A stretch of DNA of 7,364 bases from Acidobacteriota bacterium (GCA_003225595.1 QIAR01000162.1:1-7364); one strand, 5' to 3'; shown: positions 1-5,992, counted from the first letter of the stretch. Program-made: numbers and translations. The notes: a model not told the origin generated them from the letters alone.

Positions 1-156
1 CGCGAGGGTGACCACCAGTGCCGCCGTGAACGGTACGACAACGCGAGGTGTGCGCAGGACCGTCGCCACCGAGACCGCCCCCGAAGAGCGGCCCAGCACC
101 TCCTGGCGGGCCGCCGTCAGATCATTGACTAATTCCCAGGTAGAGGCATATCGGTC
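1..156 (-). pseudogene. Ser/Thr kinase C-terminal remnant: end of kinase domain, linker and membrane helix (partial at window edge)
   Basis: A minus-strand frame is open from 156 to base 1. It reads DRYASTWELVNDL and then a linker ending in a hydrophobic run (VVVPFTAALVVTLA). 'DRYAS' followed by an E/L-rich helix is the usual end of a PknB-type catalytic domain ('CLEKDPxDRYxS...'), and a linker plus one membrane helix is the usual architecture of these receptor-like kinases. It follows the truncated N-terminal half directly but in another frame. By comparison with typical kinases about 125-130 residues (DFG to subdomain XI) are missing between them. Bases 1-120 are about 73% GC, against about 52% for 121-240. 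That fits a join between two different sources, either paralogue recombination or a chimeric assembly. Any extracytoplasmic sensor domain lies outside the window. Confidence 0.6.
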
Positions 157-590
157 GCATGTCCGTCGGGCGTAACAAAGATGTTCGCTGGCTTGATGTC
201 TCGGTGAACGATTCCTTTGTCATGGGCGACTTGCAGCGCGCGAGCGATTTCCAGAGCTATTTCCAGCAACTGCTCGGTTGGCAACGGGCCGGACGTCAAC
301 CGTTGTTCCAGAGTCTGACCCTGGAGCAATTCCATGGCGATGAAGTTTCGCCTGCCCGCCTCGTCTATATCGTATACGGTGCAGATATTCGCGTGGTTGA
401 GCGCCGACGCGGCGCGTGCTTCGCGTTGAAAACGGTCCAGGGCGGACCGATCGCTCGACAGCGCTTCCGGTAGAAATTTCACAGCGACGTGCCGACCGAG
501 TTTAAGATCCTCAGCCTCGTACACTTCGCCCATGCCGCCGGCGCCCAGCTTGCGAACGATGCGATAGTGGGAAACTATCTGTCCGATCAT
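129..590 (-). pseudogene. Ser/Thr protein kinase (PknB/Hanks type), N-terminal part, truncated before DFG
   Basis: This is the N-terminal half of a eukaryote-like Ser/Thr kinase that would transfer ATP phosphate to protein substrates. Counting from the ATG at 590, it shows the glycine loop (G16-x-G18-x-x-G21), the ATP-binding lysine K38 in VAVK, the helix-C glutamate E57, and the catalytic loop H129-R130-D131-x-K133-x-x-N136. After residue 145 (PDGHA), where a DFG motif should follow within a few residues, the frame runs through eight unrelated residues to a TAG at 131-129. There is no DFG, activation segment or C-lobe, so this product cannot be an active kinase. Linker sequence resumes in another frame at about 156 (separate entry). 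A GTG at 602 is an alternative start, but the ATG at 590 sits behind a G-rich stretch and the conserved family start is close to it. The family is certain. Whether this is a real pseudogene or an assembly error is open. Confidence 0.85.
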
Positions 591-614
591 TCTCGTCCCC
601 ACCGGAGCGCGATG

Positions 615-899
615 CTATTCCCAACAAGAACGCAAGTCAATGGTAACGACCAGCTTGTAGCTCGCCGTTTTCCTGGAACGGGATGTCACGATGGCTTTGT
701 TGGCTTGATCGCGCGATTCGTTGTTCCGATTTCGGAGCACTTCAAACCGAAGGCTGCGCAGGTCTTCGTTGAGGACCTTGTCCCGTTTTCGGAACAGTTC
801 AGCGAAAGTTCGAGCATGTCGTCGGCGAGGTCGAAAAATAACTCCGAGTCCGATGCACTGCGCCGAAGAGCACGAGCCCCCGATAAACCGGCGGCGATA
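615..899 (-). other. Coding-like open frame without a start codon, upstream of the kinase
   Basis: Between the divergent kinase and PilZ genes, a minus-strand frame is open for 94 codons and ends with TAG at 617-615, 24 nt before the kinase ATG. Its second half, from about 810 downward, looks protein-like: charged and helical (AELFRKRDKVLNEDLRSL), with G/C-rich third positions. It has no ATG, and no GTG or TTG in its first half, and its 5' part is antisense to the PilZ start. It could be the tail of an eroded gene, a short coiled-coil protein with a non-canonical start, or chance. I do not recognise a family. Confidence 0.2.
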
Positions 900-1206
900 T
901 CAGCGATATGAGATCGATACGCATCTCCACGTGACCGTCCTCGGAGCGGAACAACGGGTGACGATGCGAGGGCGGGCTCTTAATATTAGCGAAGCCGGAA
1001 TCGCTGGCGTATTCGTTGCCGTGTGGGATGTCGGCACACCGGTCCACCTGGAATTCTCAGTGCCCGTTACGAGCAGCCCGGTCAGGGTAGGAGGACTTCT
1101 GTGCAGTCATTCGGGCTACCGCTACGGATTTGAATTCGTAGATTTGAATCCTGACCAGCGCGAGATCATAAGCAAGACCTGTAGAACTCTGGCCCTGCTT
1201 CAGTAG
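853..1206 (+). CDS. Single-domain PilZ protein, predicted c-di-GMP receptor
   Basis: A 117-residue cytoplasmic protein that is essentially one PilZ domain. PilZ domains bind cyclic di-GMP and pass the signal to partners controlling motility, exopolysaccharide or secretion. Both signature elements are visible. The N-terminal RxxxR is R14 to R18 (in NRRRYQRYE). The second motif is N44-x-S46-x-x-G49, an accepted variant of D/NxSxxG at the start of the barrel. Beta-rich sequence follows, including YRYGFEFVDL, which is typical of the last PilZ strands. The frame is open upstream to 721, but those 44 codons are arginine-rich and low in complexity, so the ATG at 853 just before the motif is preferred. 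No strong Shine-Dalgarno is visible there. It is monocistronic and convergent with the next gene. The partner cannot be inferred. Confidence 0.85.
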   Translation: MHCAEEHEPPINRRRYQRYEIDTHLHVTVLGAEQRVTMRGRALNISEAGIAGVFVAVWDVGTPVHLEFSVPVTSSPVRVGGLLCSHSGYRYGFEFVDLNPDQREIISKTCRTLALLQ

Positions 1207-1298
1207 GTGCGATGAATGAGGCGGGGTCTTCCGGCGAGGCTTCGAGCCCTTTAAGGCACGAACCAAGCCTAACCCGAATTAAGTTCAAGAGCTTCTGA

Positions 1299-1336
1299 CC
1301 ACCTGAAGAGGGGTTTTAAGGTTTAATCCCAGGTGG
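1299..1336. other. Inverted repeat between convergent genes (possible weak bidirectional terminator)
   Basis: CCACCTG at 1299-1305 is matched exactly by CAGGTGG at 1330-1336. A competing inner stem (GGGGTT at 1310-1315 with AATCCC at 1325-1330, one G-T pair) lies inside. It sits in the 268-nt gap between PilZ (plus) and the LPPG-repeat gene (minus), where terminators are expected. There is no clear U-tract after the outer stem in either direction, so the terminator reading is weak. I see no gene or other element in the rest of 1207-1474. Confidence 0.3.
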
Positions 1337-1474
1337 AGCCGTTTCGAGAAATCGGATTGCCGATTGCTTCTGGATGTGTACCTGTCGATTTGTACCAAAT
1401 CACCGAGAGGTCAATCAACAGTGGGGCGAGGAACCGTGGCTGCCACACTTTGCGTCTATCTCAGGGCGGCATGA

Positions 1475-1951
1475 CTACGGACGCAGGATGTCATGAATAA
1501 TGTCGACGACCCGCTGCGTCTGCCGGTTCAGAATCACGACATCTGTTCCGATACTTCCACGCACATAGATATTCGGCAGCTGAGGCAAGCGCCGCTCTAG
1601 ATCCACGGGAAATGGACTGATGCGCTTCTGTAATCCGGGCGGCAACGTCCCATCGCGTTCGAGGTGCTTTTGCAATCCGGGCGGAAGATTTCCGCCACGT
1701 TTCGCCAGCCCCGGAGGCAAGTTCGAGTAGCGGTTGTGGAAGTAATCCCGGATGATCTCCCGATCGCGTGTGCTGAACACGATCCTGACGTGTGCCTTCG
1801 GATCGCGGGTCTCATCGCGATCGTCATTATCATCCTGCTCCTGCACCTCATGTTTCTGCTTGCCGTAGGCGTTTCCCTGTCCGAAAGAAGCATGGGGGAC
1901 CAGAGCCAAACAAACTAAGCCCGTTAAGCTCCGAATGAGTAAACTGCGCAT
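1475..1951 (-). CDS. Exported LPPG-repeat protein, RcnB/CigR-like
   Basis: A 158-residue exported protein. It has an N-terminal signal peptide (charged start, hydrophobic stretch to about residue 18, probable cleavage near ASFG-Q, residue 24). A strongly acidic and charged segment follows at 36-50. Three LPPGL-x-K units lie at 78-84, 89-95 and 103-109. The tail (IGTDVVILNRQTQRVVDII) resembles the C-terminal beta-strand pair of periplasmic RcnB/CigR-type proteins. RcnB in E. coli affects nickel/cobalt homeostasis and CigR in Salmonella is a membrane-associated anti-virulence factor. The LPPGLxK repeats are typical of the CigR-like side. The function here is unknown and a metal role is only a suggestion. 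The start at 1951 is supported by GGGAGAG at 1955-1961, 3 nt upstream, a rather tight spacing. A strong terminator lies just upstream at 1989-2011, so the source of its transcript is unclear. Confidence 0.8.
   Translation of the reverse strand: MRSLLIRSLTGLVCLALVPHASFGQGNAYGKQKHEVQEQDDNDDRDETRDPKAHVRIVFSTRDREIIRDYFHNRYSNLPPGLAKRGGNLPPGLQKHLERDGTLPPGLQKRISPFPVDLERRLPQLPNIYVRGSIGTDVVILNRQTQRVVDIIHDILRP
1632..1684. repeat. Two copies of an 11-bp direct repeat encoding LPPG units
   Basis: AATCCGGGCGG occurs at 1632-1642 and again at 1674-1684, 42 bp (14 codons) apart. Both encode the PPG-L core of the LPPGLQK units on the minus strand. The third unit, nearer the N-terminus, has diverged at the DNA level. 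This suggests growth of the repeat by duplication within the gene. Confidence 0.7.
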
Positions 1952-1981
1952 AATCTCTCCCTCGACATTCCACCGCCGGGC

Positions 1982-2011
1982 AAAAACAAGCCCCGCCCTA
2001 CCTGCGGGGCT
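1982..2011 (-). terminator. Intrinsic terminator of the beta-barrel / secreted-protein operon
   Basis: A perfect 8-bp stem AGCCCCGC (1989-1996) / GCGGGGCT (2004-2011) with a 7-nt loop. On the minus strand it is followed immediately by TGTTTTTG (1988-1981), a good U-tract. It lies 53 nt past the stop codon of the 167-residue secreted protein and 38 nt before the start of the LPPG-repeat gene. It therefore ends the upstream transcript and could also attenuate read-through into the LPPG gene. Confidence 0.85.
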
Positions 2012-2019
2012 GATTTATC

Positions 2020-2060
2020 AATTAGGAATTATCACGATTTCCCTAATTCTCCTTCGTGAT
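2020..2060 (-). other. Two interleaved 7-bp inverted repeats in the 3' UTR (pseudoknot or alternative stems)
   Basis: On the plus strand AATTAGG (2020-2026) is complementary to CCTAATT (2042-2048), and ATCACGA (2031-2037) to TCGTGAT (2054-2060). The order is A-B-A'-B', so the two stems cross. In the minus-strand transcript this begins 3 nt after the stop codon at 2064 and precedes the intrinsic terminator. It could form an H-type pseudoknot, alternative hairpins, or be a protein-binding site for the downstream gene. Confidence 0.45.
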
Positions 2061-2063
2061 CAG

Positions 2064-2567
2064 TTACGAGTTGCTCGAACCCTTCAGGTCCTGGTTAGCT
2101 TGCTGCGTGCCCCTCTTGGCTTCGGTCTTGCTGTTGGCGTTCGGGCTCAGGGTTTGGATGGCCTTGCCCAGACTCATCGACTTGGCGCCTGTCCCGGCTG
2201 GGCAGGATGACCCACTCGCCGGAGCTTGCCCCGTCATGTCGGACTTCAGACAGGCAAAGCTGATTCCCAGGTTCTTGCTGACGTGGGCCGCGGCGATGCA
2301 CTGGCCCAGGTTCTTGAACCCAGAACACGCGCTATCAGCGGGCATGCTGGTCAGGTTTTGAATCTTCCCGGAGAGTTTCGTATTTTTCGAGAGCTGCTGG
2401 TCGATCGTCATGCGATGTGTCGAACTGGAGCTGCTCCCATTGCTCAGGCTGCTGTGATCGGCCGCACCGTGCCCCAGGGTGCCGCCAACGTGGCCGTGCT
2501 GTGCGAATGCTGACGCGCAGTACAGCGCGAGCGCTAGTACGGGCACTGAAATGTGTAAGGACTTCAT
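2064..2567 (-). CDS. Secreted His/Cys-containing protein, acidobacterial family of unknown function
   Basis: A 167-residue exported protein. The signal peptide spans residues 1-22 (cleavage likely at AFA-Q). A His/Gly start (QHGHVGG, then HG and DH) and a serine-rich linker at 39-50 follow. The core at about 53-150 is helical. It carries KNLGQCIAAAHVSKNLGI (85-102) and SLGKAIQTLSPNAN, which I recall as a recurring motif pair in uncharacterised acidobacterial secreted proteins. The mature part has four cysteines (C81, C90, C106, C122), enough for two disulfides outside the cytoplasm. A perfect AGGAGG at 2577-2582 lies 9 nt before the ATG. The gene starts 44 nt after the beta-barrel gene's stop on the same strand, so the two are probably one operon, closed by the terminator at 1989-2011. 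The function is unknown. Metal binding by the His-rich N-terminus is speculation. Confidence 0.8.
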   Translation of the reverse strand: MKSLHISVPVLALALYCASAFAQHGHVGGTLGHGAADHSSLSNGSSSSSTHRMTIDQQLSKNTKLSGKIQNLTSMPADSACSGFKNLGQCIAAAHVSKNLGISFACLKSDMTGQAPASGSSCPAGTGAKSMSLGKAIQTLSPNANSKTEAKRGTQQANQDLKGSSNS

Positions 2568-2611
2568 ATTGGTTTTCCTCCTCGAAATTCTTGGCCATTG
2601 CCGCAGCCGAC

Positions 2612-3493
2612 TCAGTTTGCGCTCCTGTGGTACAGCTGTCCGAGATTCAAACCGATTGTGAATGAGACCGAGTTCAAGTCGTAATGAATGCTGCGAGTGA
2701 AGCCTAGCCTCATATCGACGTACCGCCCTGGGCTGGCATCGATCCAGGTAGAGAACCCGTTGTCGCGTGCAATATCCGCGCTGCCCGTGGTTTGCTGGTT
2801 GCTCTGGAAAACTCGCCCGTGCGACGCAGACCCGGCGTTCCCCGACGTCCCCGCCACCTTGCTGAACACAGTCTGCTGGCCCGAGGGCATGATGTCGTAA
2901 GCCGAGGCACCCACGCTTACGGACTTCCAGAGATCGTAATTCGCGCCACCTTGGAAATGGGCGTTGAAGCCCAGCGTTGTGAAGGGCCGGATGAACAGCC
3001 GGGAATCGGTGATCGTGTTGGCAATCCCAACTTCCCCGAACGGCCTCAGATTGGAGAACGAGTGATCGAAATGGTTCGTCCAGTCAAACGTGCCTCGTCC
3101 TGTGCTGAGACCCTTCTTGCTGTCCGCAAGCGGCGCGTAACCGGTCAGCATGGAACCGAAGTTGACTGCCGGGTTCTGGAACTTCACGCGCATGTCAAGG
3201 TATGGGTTGCCGAACCCATTGTTGGAGGTTCCGCCGGTGGTCGTACTCGATGCACGCACAAAGTAAATAGGTACGCCCATATCCACGCCGAAGTGCTGGC
3301 TGAAGTTGTAGCCCACGCTGGAGTTGAGTTCGTAGATCTGGCCGTCACTGTTTGAGGTGCCGCCAAATTCCGCATACGACGTGAAGCCGGTTTCGCCCTG
3401 GGCTGCGGGTGGAGGTGCGGTCTGTGCCATCGCCGTTCCGACTAGTGCGGCGACCGTAACCAGGACCACCGGAAGGAGCGTCCCTCTATCCAT
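2612..3493 (-). CDS. Outer-membrane beta-barrel protein (porin-like, MetA/transporter-type)
   Basis: A 293-residue exported protein. The signal peptide is residues 1-23 (hydrophobic VVLVTVAALVGTAMA, cleavage before Q24), followed by a short Pro/Ala-rich spacer. The rest alternates polar and hydrophobic residues with many Gly, Asn, Ser and aromatics (for example SSVGYNFSQHFGVDMGVPIYFV and YVDMRLGFTRSIHYDLNSVSFTI, each quoted only as a type of strand pattern). This fits about 10-12 antiparallel strands of an outer-membrane barrel, similar in style to the 'MetA pathway/phenol degradation' barrel proteins. It ends in SAN rather than an aromatic residue, which is unusual for a BAM substrate. The start at 3493 is supported by AAAGGAGG about 11 nt upstream. 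It is the first gene of an apparent two-gene operon with the secreted protein at 2567-2064. The substrate is unknown. Confidence 0.75.
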   Translation of the reverse strand: MDRGTLLPVVLVTVAALVGTAMAQTAPPPAAQGETGFTSYAEFGGTSNSDGQIYELNSSVGYNFSQHFGVDMGVPIYFVRASSTTTGGTSNNGFGNPYLDMRVKFQNPAVNFGSMLTGYAPLADSKKGLSTGRGTFDWTNHFDHSFSNLRPFGEVGIANTITDSRLFIRPFTTLGFNAHFQGGANYDLWKSVSVGASAYDIMPSGQQTVFSKVAGTSGNAGSASHGRVFQSNQQTTGSADIARDNGFSTWIDASPGRYVDMRLGFTRSIHYDLNSVSFTIGLNLGQLYHRSAN

Positions 3494-3887
3494 GTTTTTA
3501 CAAACCTCCTTTGATGTATTGTTCAGTCATGAGGTCGTGCTGGCTTGCTCGGCAATCCATGCCCTGGAAATCACCCCATAGGAGTTACCAAGGTCACCAG
3601 GAGTAACTTTTCATCTAGATCATCTGAACTCTTGGAGATGCATCCTCTCCGCCTTTTTGTCTTTGAGCAAGTAACGAAAGGGAAATCAGCTACTTACCTC
3701 TTCACCCCTGCCACAGGGCGGGCGCCGCAGAGGGAGTCGAGCCGGCGGGCGAACAGTTGGGCATGTTCGGTGACCACGACAAGCCCTTCCGCGTATTCCG
3801 CAAAACCAGCTCAGATGAGCACAATGTTGCTTGAAAGTTGACGGTCGGGAGCACCAGCGAACGCCGCCCGTGTTTCTTGAAAAATCG
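3494..3887. other. 394-nt gap without an intact gene
   Basis: The gap lies between the beta-barrel gene and the receiver-domain gene, both on the minus strand. Its right part (3694-3887) carries a coding-like remnant and its middle a dyad (both listed separately). The AAAGGAGG ribosome binding site of the barrel gene lies at 3505-3512. Small palindromes ATCTAGAT (3613-3620) and GATGCATC (3637-3644) are visible without a known role. I found no convincing -35/-10 pair, although the promoter of the barrel operon should be here. Confidence 0.6.
3583..3608. promoter_or_regulatory. Candidate operator dyad upstream of the beta-barrel operon
   Basis: AGTTAC (3583-3588) is mirrored exactly by GTAACT (3603-3608), around a core GGTCACC (3592-3598) that is itself a near palindrome with almost the same centre. 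GGAGT also recurs as a direct repeat at 3581 and 3600. The site is 90 bp upstream of the barrel start codon, a plausible activator or repressor position. No matching regulator is in the window. Confidence 0.35.
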
Positions 3888-3888
3888 C
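3694..3888 (-). pseudogene. Coding-like remnant interrupted by TGA, downstream of the receiver gene
   Basis: Past the receiver-domain stop, a different minus frame reads protein-like sequence. It has ILAIFQETRAAFAGAPDRQL, then SNIVLI, then TGA (3813-3811), then a 38-codon stretch (GFAEYAEGLVVVTEHAQLFA, continuing to ARPVAGVKR) ending with TAA at 3696-3694. The last part has about 70% G/C third positions. TGA may replace a TGG tryptophan codon. No start codon exists in this frame, which opens only at 3918 inside the receiver gene. It may be the C-terminal relic of a deleted gene. I do not recognise the family, and chance cannot be excluded. Confidence 0.25.
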
Positions 3889-4280
3889 TAGTATGGCGAC
3901 GCCGCTGCCAGCACAGTCTCAATGGTTGGCAACAGTAGGCGAGCCGCTTCGGTTTTCGGCACCACGGCCCGAATCCCCACTTTCTTAGCTTCGAGTTCAA
4001 CTTGGGGTGTTGCATACATCGAATACAGCACGATCGGCACCGAGGGCAGTAGTTGGGAAATCTCCCTAGCGGCGTGCAGACCATTCATCAGTGGCAGTGC
4101 GAGATCAAGGATGATGAGATCGGGGATGAGTTGCTTGGTCTTTTGCACAGCCTCGGGACCGTCAATGGCTTCGTCACAGACTTGCCAATTGGGATTCGCT
4201 TCAAGGAACGACCGCAGATTACGTCGGATCATCTTGCTGTCATCGGCTATCAGGATGCGAATAGGCATTTTGCGAACCAT
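3888..4280 (-). CDS. Stand-alone response-regulator receiver domain
   Basis: A 130-residue cytoplasmic protein consisting of a single CheY-like receiver (REC) domain with no output domain. Key residues are present: acidic pair D13-D14, phosphoacceptor D59 (in LIILDLALPLMNG), the switch Ser at about S87 (VLYSMY) and the invariant lysine K109 (VVPKTEA). It resembles the REC part of NarL-type regulators but stops where the linker to an HTH would begin. Such truncated receivers are common in Acidobacteria and act as phosphate relays or by protein contact. The ATG at 4280 has GAGG directly adjacent. The ATG at 4268 (MPIRIL) is an equally plausible start, with the same GAGG 12 nt upstream. No histidine kinase lies beside it, so the partner is unknown. 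The promoter should be in 4281-4543, where I see no clear -35/-10. Confidence 0.9.
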   Translation of the reverse strand: MVRKMPIRILIADDSKMIRRNLRSFLEANPNWQVCDEAIDGPEAVQKTKQLIPDLIILDLALPLMNGLHAAREISQLLPSVPIVLYSMYATPQVELEAKKVGIRAVVPKTEAARLLLPTIETVLAAASPY

Positions 4281-4543
4281 CCTCGCTGCCAGAGGTCTGA
4301 ACTTGTTCCTTTGGATGCCGTGCTCGACGTAAGCAGATGCTTCCAGAACTGGACAGCGATAGCACCGGGGCGGCGTTATGGTGGGTCATTGAGAAGAGAC
4401 CTTTTTGCCAGCAGACGCTTGATGCTGGAGATGTCAAACAACCCTGCTGCAAACCCCCTATTGATTCATCCTCTCCGCAGTCGCCGGACTAGAAACTGGC
4501 AGGCGGAATTTCCACCCGCAGGCCTACGCACAAGCCTCGGTCT

Positions 4544-5992
4544 TCACGCCATTCGGCGGTTGGCCGCTTTCTTCGCTTGAACAGCAAGTTCACATTCCCG
4601 GCGCAGTAATGCGAACAGTTCGTCCATGTGCTCCGGACGGGTGCGGAAATTCACGGGATTGATGCGGAACCATGTCCGCCCCTTCATCTCAGTAGTAGAA
4701 ATCCAGAACCGACCGCTCCGTTCCACCCGGCTTGCGACCTCTGCATGAAGTTGCTTTGACTCGGACTCGTCCATGTCGTCCCCGCGATAACGGATGCAGA
4801 TCGCCGACATGGCAGGCCGGTTCGCCGCTTCAAAATCAGGGTGACCTTCAACCAGCCGATGCAGACGCTGGGCATGACGGATGTTGGCATCAATCCAGTT
4901 CCCAATCTCTCGCGCCCCGTATCGCTTGAAGCTCATCCACACTTTGAGACTGCGGAAGCGACGCGACTGCTCGAAGCCGTGGACGTAGTACTGGTAACGC
5001 TCGTTGGTGCGGTCCATCTGGTCGGTCAGATAGGCTGGCTTCATGCCGAACGAGAGAGTCAGGCGACGTTCATCTTTCACGAGGACCGCACCCGCATCCA
5101 GCGGCGCGTAGAACCATTTGTGCGGGTCCATCGTGACCGAATCTGCCAATTCGAGCCCCTTGTTGCCCATAGGCCACTCATGCGAAACAAGCATTCCACC
5201 ACCATAGGCGGCGTCGGCGTGCAGCCACATTCCTTCGCGGTCGGCGATGCGGCGCAGGTCGGGAAGGGAGTCCACCGCGCCGGTATTCGTGGTACCAAAC
5301 ATTCCGACAATGCACATCGGTTGAACGCCATCCCGCTTATCCTCAGCGATTGCTGTCTCAAGGGCATCGATCCGCACCCGGAACTCATCGTCCGTTGGCA
5401 GCGCCCGTAACCATGCTCGGCCTACGCCGACGGCATCGACTGCCTTATCGACGGAGACATGGCGTTCCTCGGAAGTGTAGACAGCCCAGCGGTCGCGGAT
5501 ACCGTCATGCTGCGCACGGTCCTTTGAGGCGTAGTCTCGGGCAAGCTTCAGCCCGATGAAATTCGCCATGGTTCCACCACTGGTAAGATTGCCTCCCGCC
5601 TGCTCGCCGTACCCCACGAGTTCCGCAAGCCACTGTACGGTCCTGCGCTCCATAGCAACCGCCGATGGCCCAATCGTGTACGCTCCGACGTTTTGGTTGA
5701 GCGCGGAGCAAATGAAGTCCGCGAGGATACCCATGAGATTGGGCGAAGGAGTGATTAGCCCGAAGTAGCCGGGATGCCCCACATGGGTACAGTATGGCAG
5801 GAGCTTTTCCTGTATCTGCTGCAAAACCTCGTCTGAGGAGCTTGGATTTTGCGGCAAGGGCTCTGCGAACAGCTTGTTTAATTTGGCCGGCTCGACATCG
5901 GCGAAAAGCGGCCGTTCTTCGATGTGTTCCAGATATTCAGAGAGCAGATCGACCATCCGGTGACCGACTTCTCGAAATTCATGTGTGTCCAT
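4544..5992 (-). CDS. Group II PLP-dependent amino-acid decarboxylase (aromatic-L-amino-acid decarboxylase-like)
   Basis: A 482-residue, full-length cytoplasmic enzyme of the DOPA/tryptophan/glutamate decarboxylase family, which releases CO2 from an L-amino acid to give an amine. Family landmarks in order: N-terminal segment with LLSEYLEHIEERPLF; HPGYFGLITPSPN (73-85); TIGPSAVAMER (106-116); phosphate-binding SGGTMAN (138-144); H178 stacking on the cofactor ring; D260 in HADAAYGG, pairing with the pyridine nitrogen; K292 in DPHKW, forming the Schiff base; and a mobile loop region rich in tyrosines (333-337) before SRRFRSLKVW. The C-terminal WFRINPVNFRT motif is intact. The substrate cannot be read from the sequence; aromatic amino acids are the default guess. 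AGGAGG (5997-6002) lies 4 nt before the ATG but can pair into a hairpin. The gene is divergent from the DUF5519 gene. There is no clear terminator after the stop. Confidence 0.92.
   Translation of the reverse strand: MDTHEFREVGHRMVDLLSEYLEHIEERPLFADVEPAKLNKLFAEPLPQNPSSSDEVLQQIQEKLLPYCTHVGHPGYFGLITPSPNLMGILADFICSALNQNVGAYTIGPSAVAMERRTVQWLAELVGYGEQAGGNLTSGGTMANFIGLKLARDYASKDRAQHDGIRDRWAVYTSEERHVSVDKAVDAVGVGRAWLRALPTDDEFRVRIDALETAIAEDKRDGVQPMCIVGMFGTTNTGAVDSLPDLRRIADREGMWLHADAAYGGGMLVSHEWPMGNKGLELADSVTMDPHKWFYAPLDAGAVLVKDERRLTLSFGMKPAYLTDQMDRTNERYQYYVHGFEQSRRFRSLKVWMSFKRYGAREIGNWIDANIRHAQRLHRLVEGHPDFEAANRPAMSAICIRYRGDDMDESESKQLHAEVASRVERSGRFWISTTEMKGRTWFRINPVNFRTRPEHMDELFALLRRECELAVQAKKAANRRMA

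Noticed and set aside
159..473. Plus-strand open frame of 104 codons over the kinase
   Set aside because: It is antisense to clear kinase motifs (HRDIKPAN, VAVK) and has no family resemblance.
708..717. ATCGCGCGAT palindrome in the kinase/PilZ gap
   Set aside because: It is short and built of common CG-rich words, with no extension and no promoter context to support an operator call.
721..852. Upstream extension of the PilZ gene to the ATG at 721
   Set aside because: The 44 added residues are arginine/serine-rich and unlike PilZ proteins; the ATG at 853 lies just before the domain.
2792..3355. 187-codon plus-strand open frame
   Set aside because: It is a shadow of the beta-barrel gene, which has a signal peptide, a strong Shine-Dalgarno and strand periodicity on the minus strand.
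3545..3841. 98-codon plus-strand open frame in the gap
   Set aside because: No Shine-Dalgarno, low-complexity composition, and it overlaps the more protein-like minus frame and the barrel promoter region.
4409..4437. TTGACA on the minus strand (4437-4432) as a -35 box for the receiver gene
   Set aside because: The sequence 17-18 bp downstream is CTGCTG/TGCTGG, which does not resemble a -10 box.
4053..4580. 175-codon plus-strand open frame crossing the receiver gene into the gap
   Set aside because: Its first half is antisense to the REC domain and the rest shows no domain or coding-like pattern.
4841..5410. 189-codon plus-strand open frame
   Set aside because: It is antisense to the decarboxylase active-site region including DPHKW.
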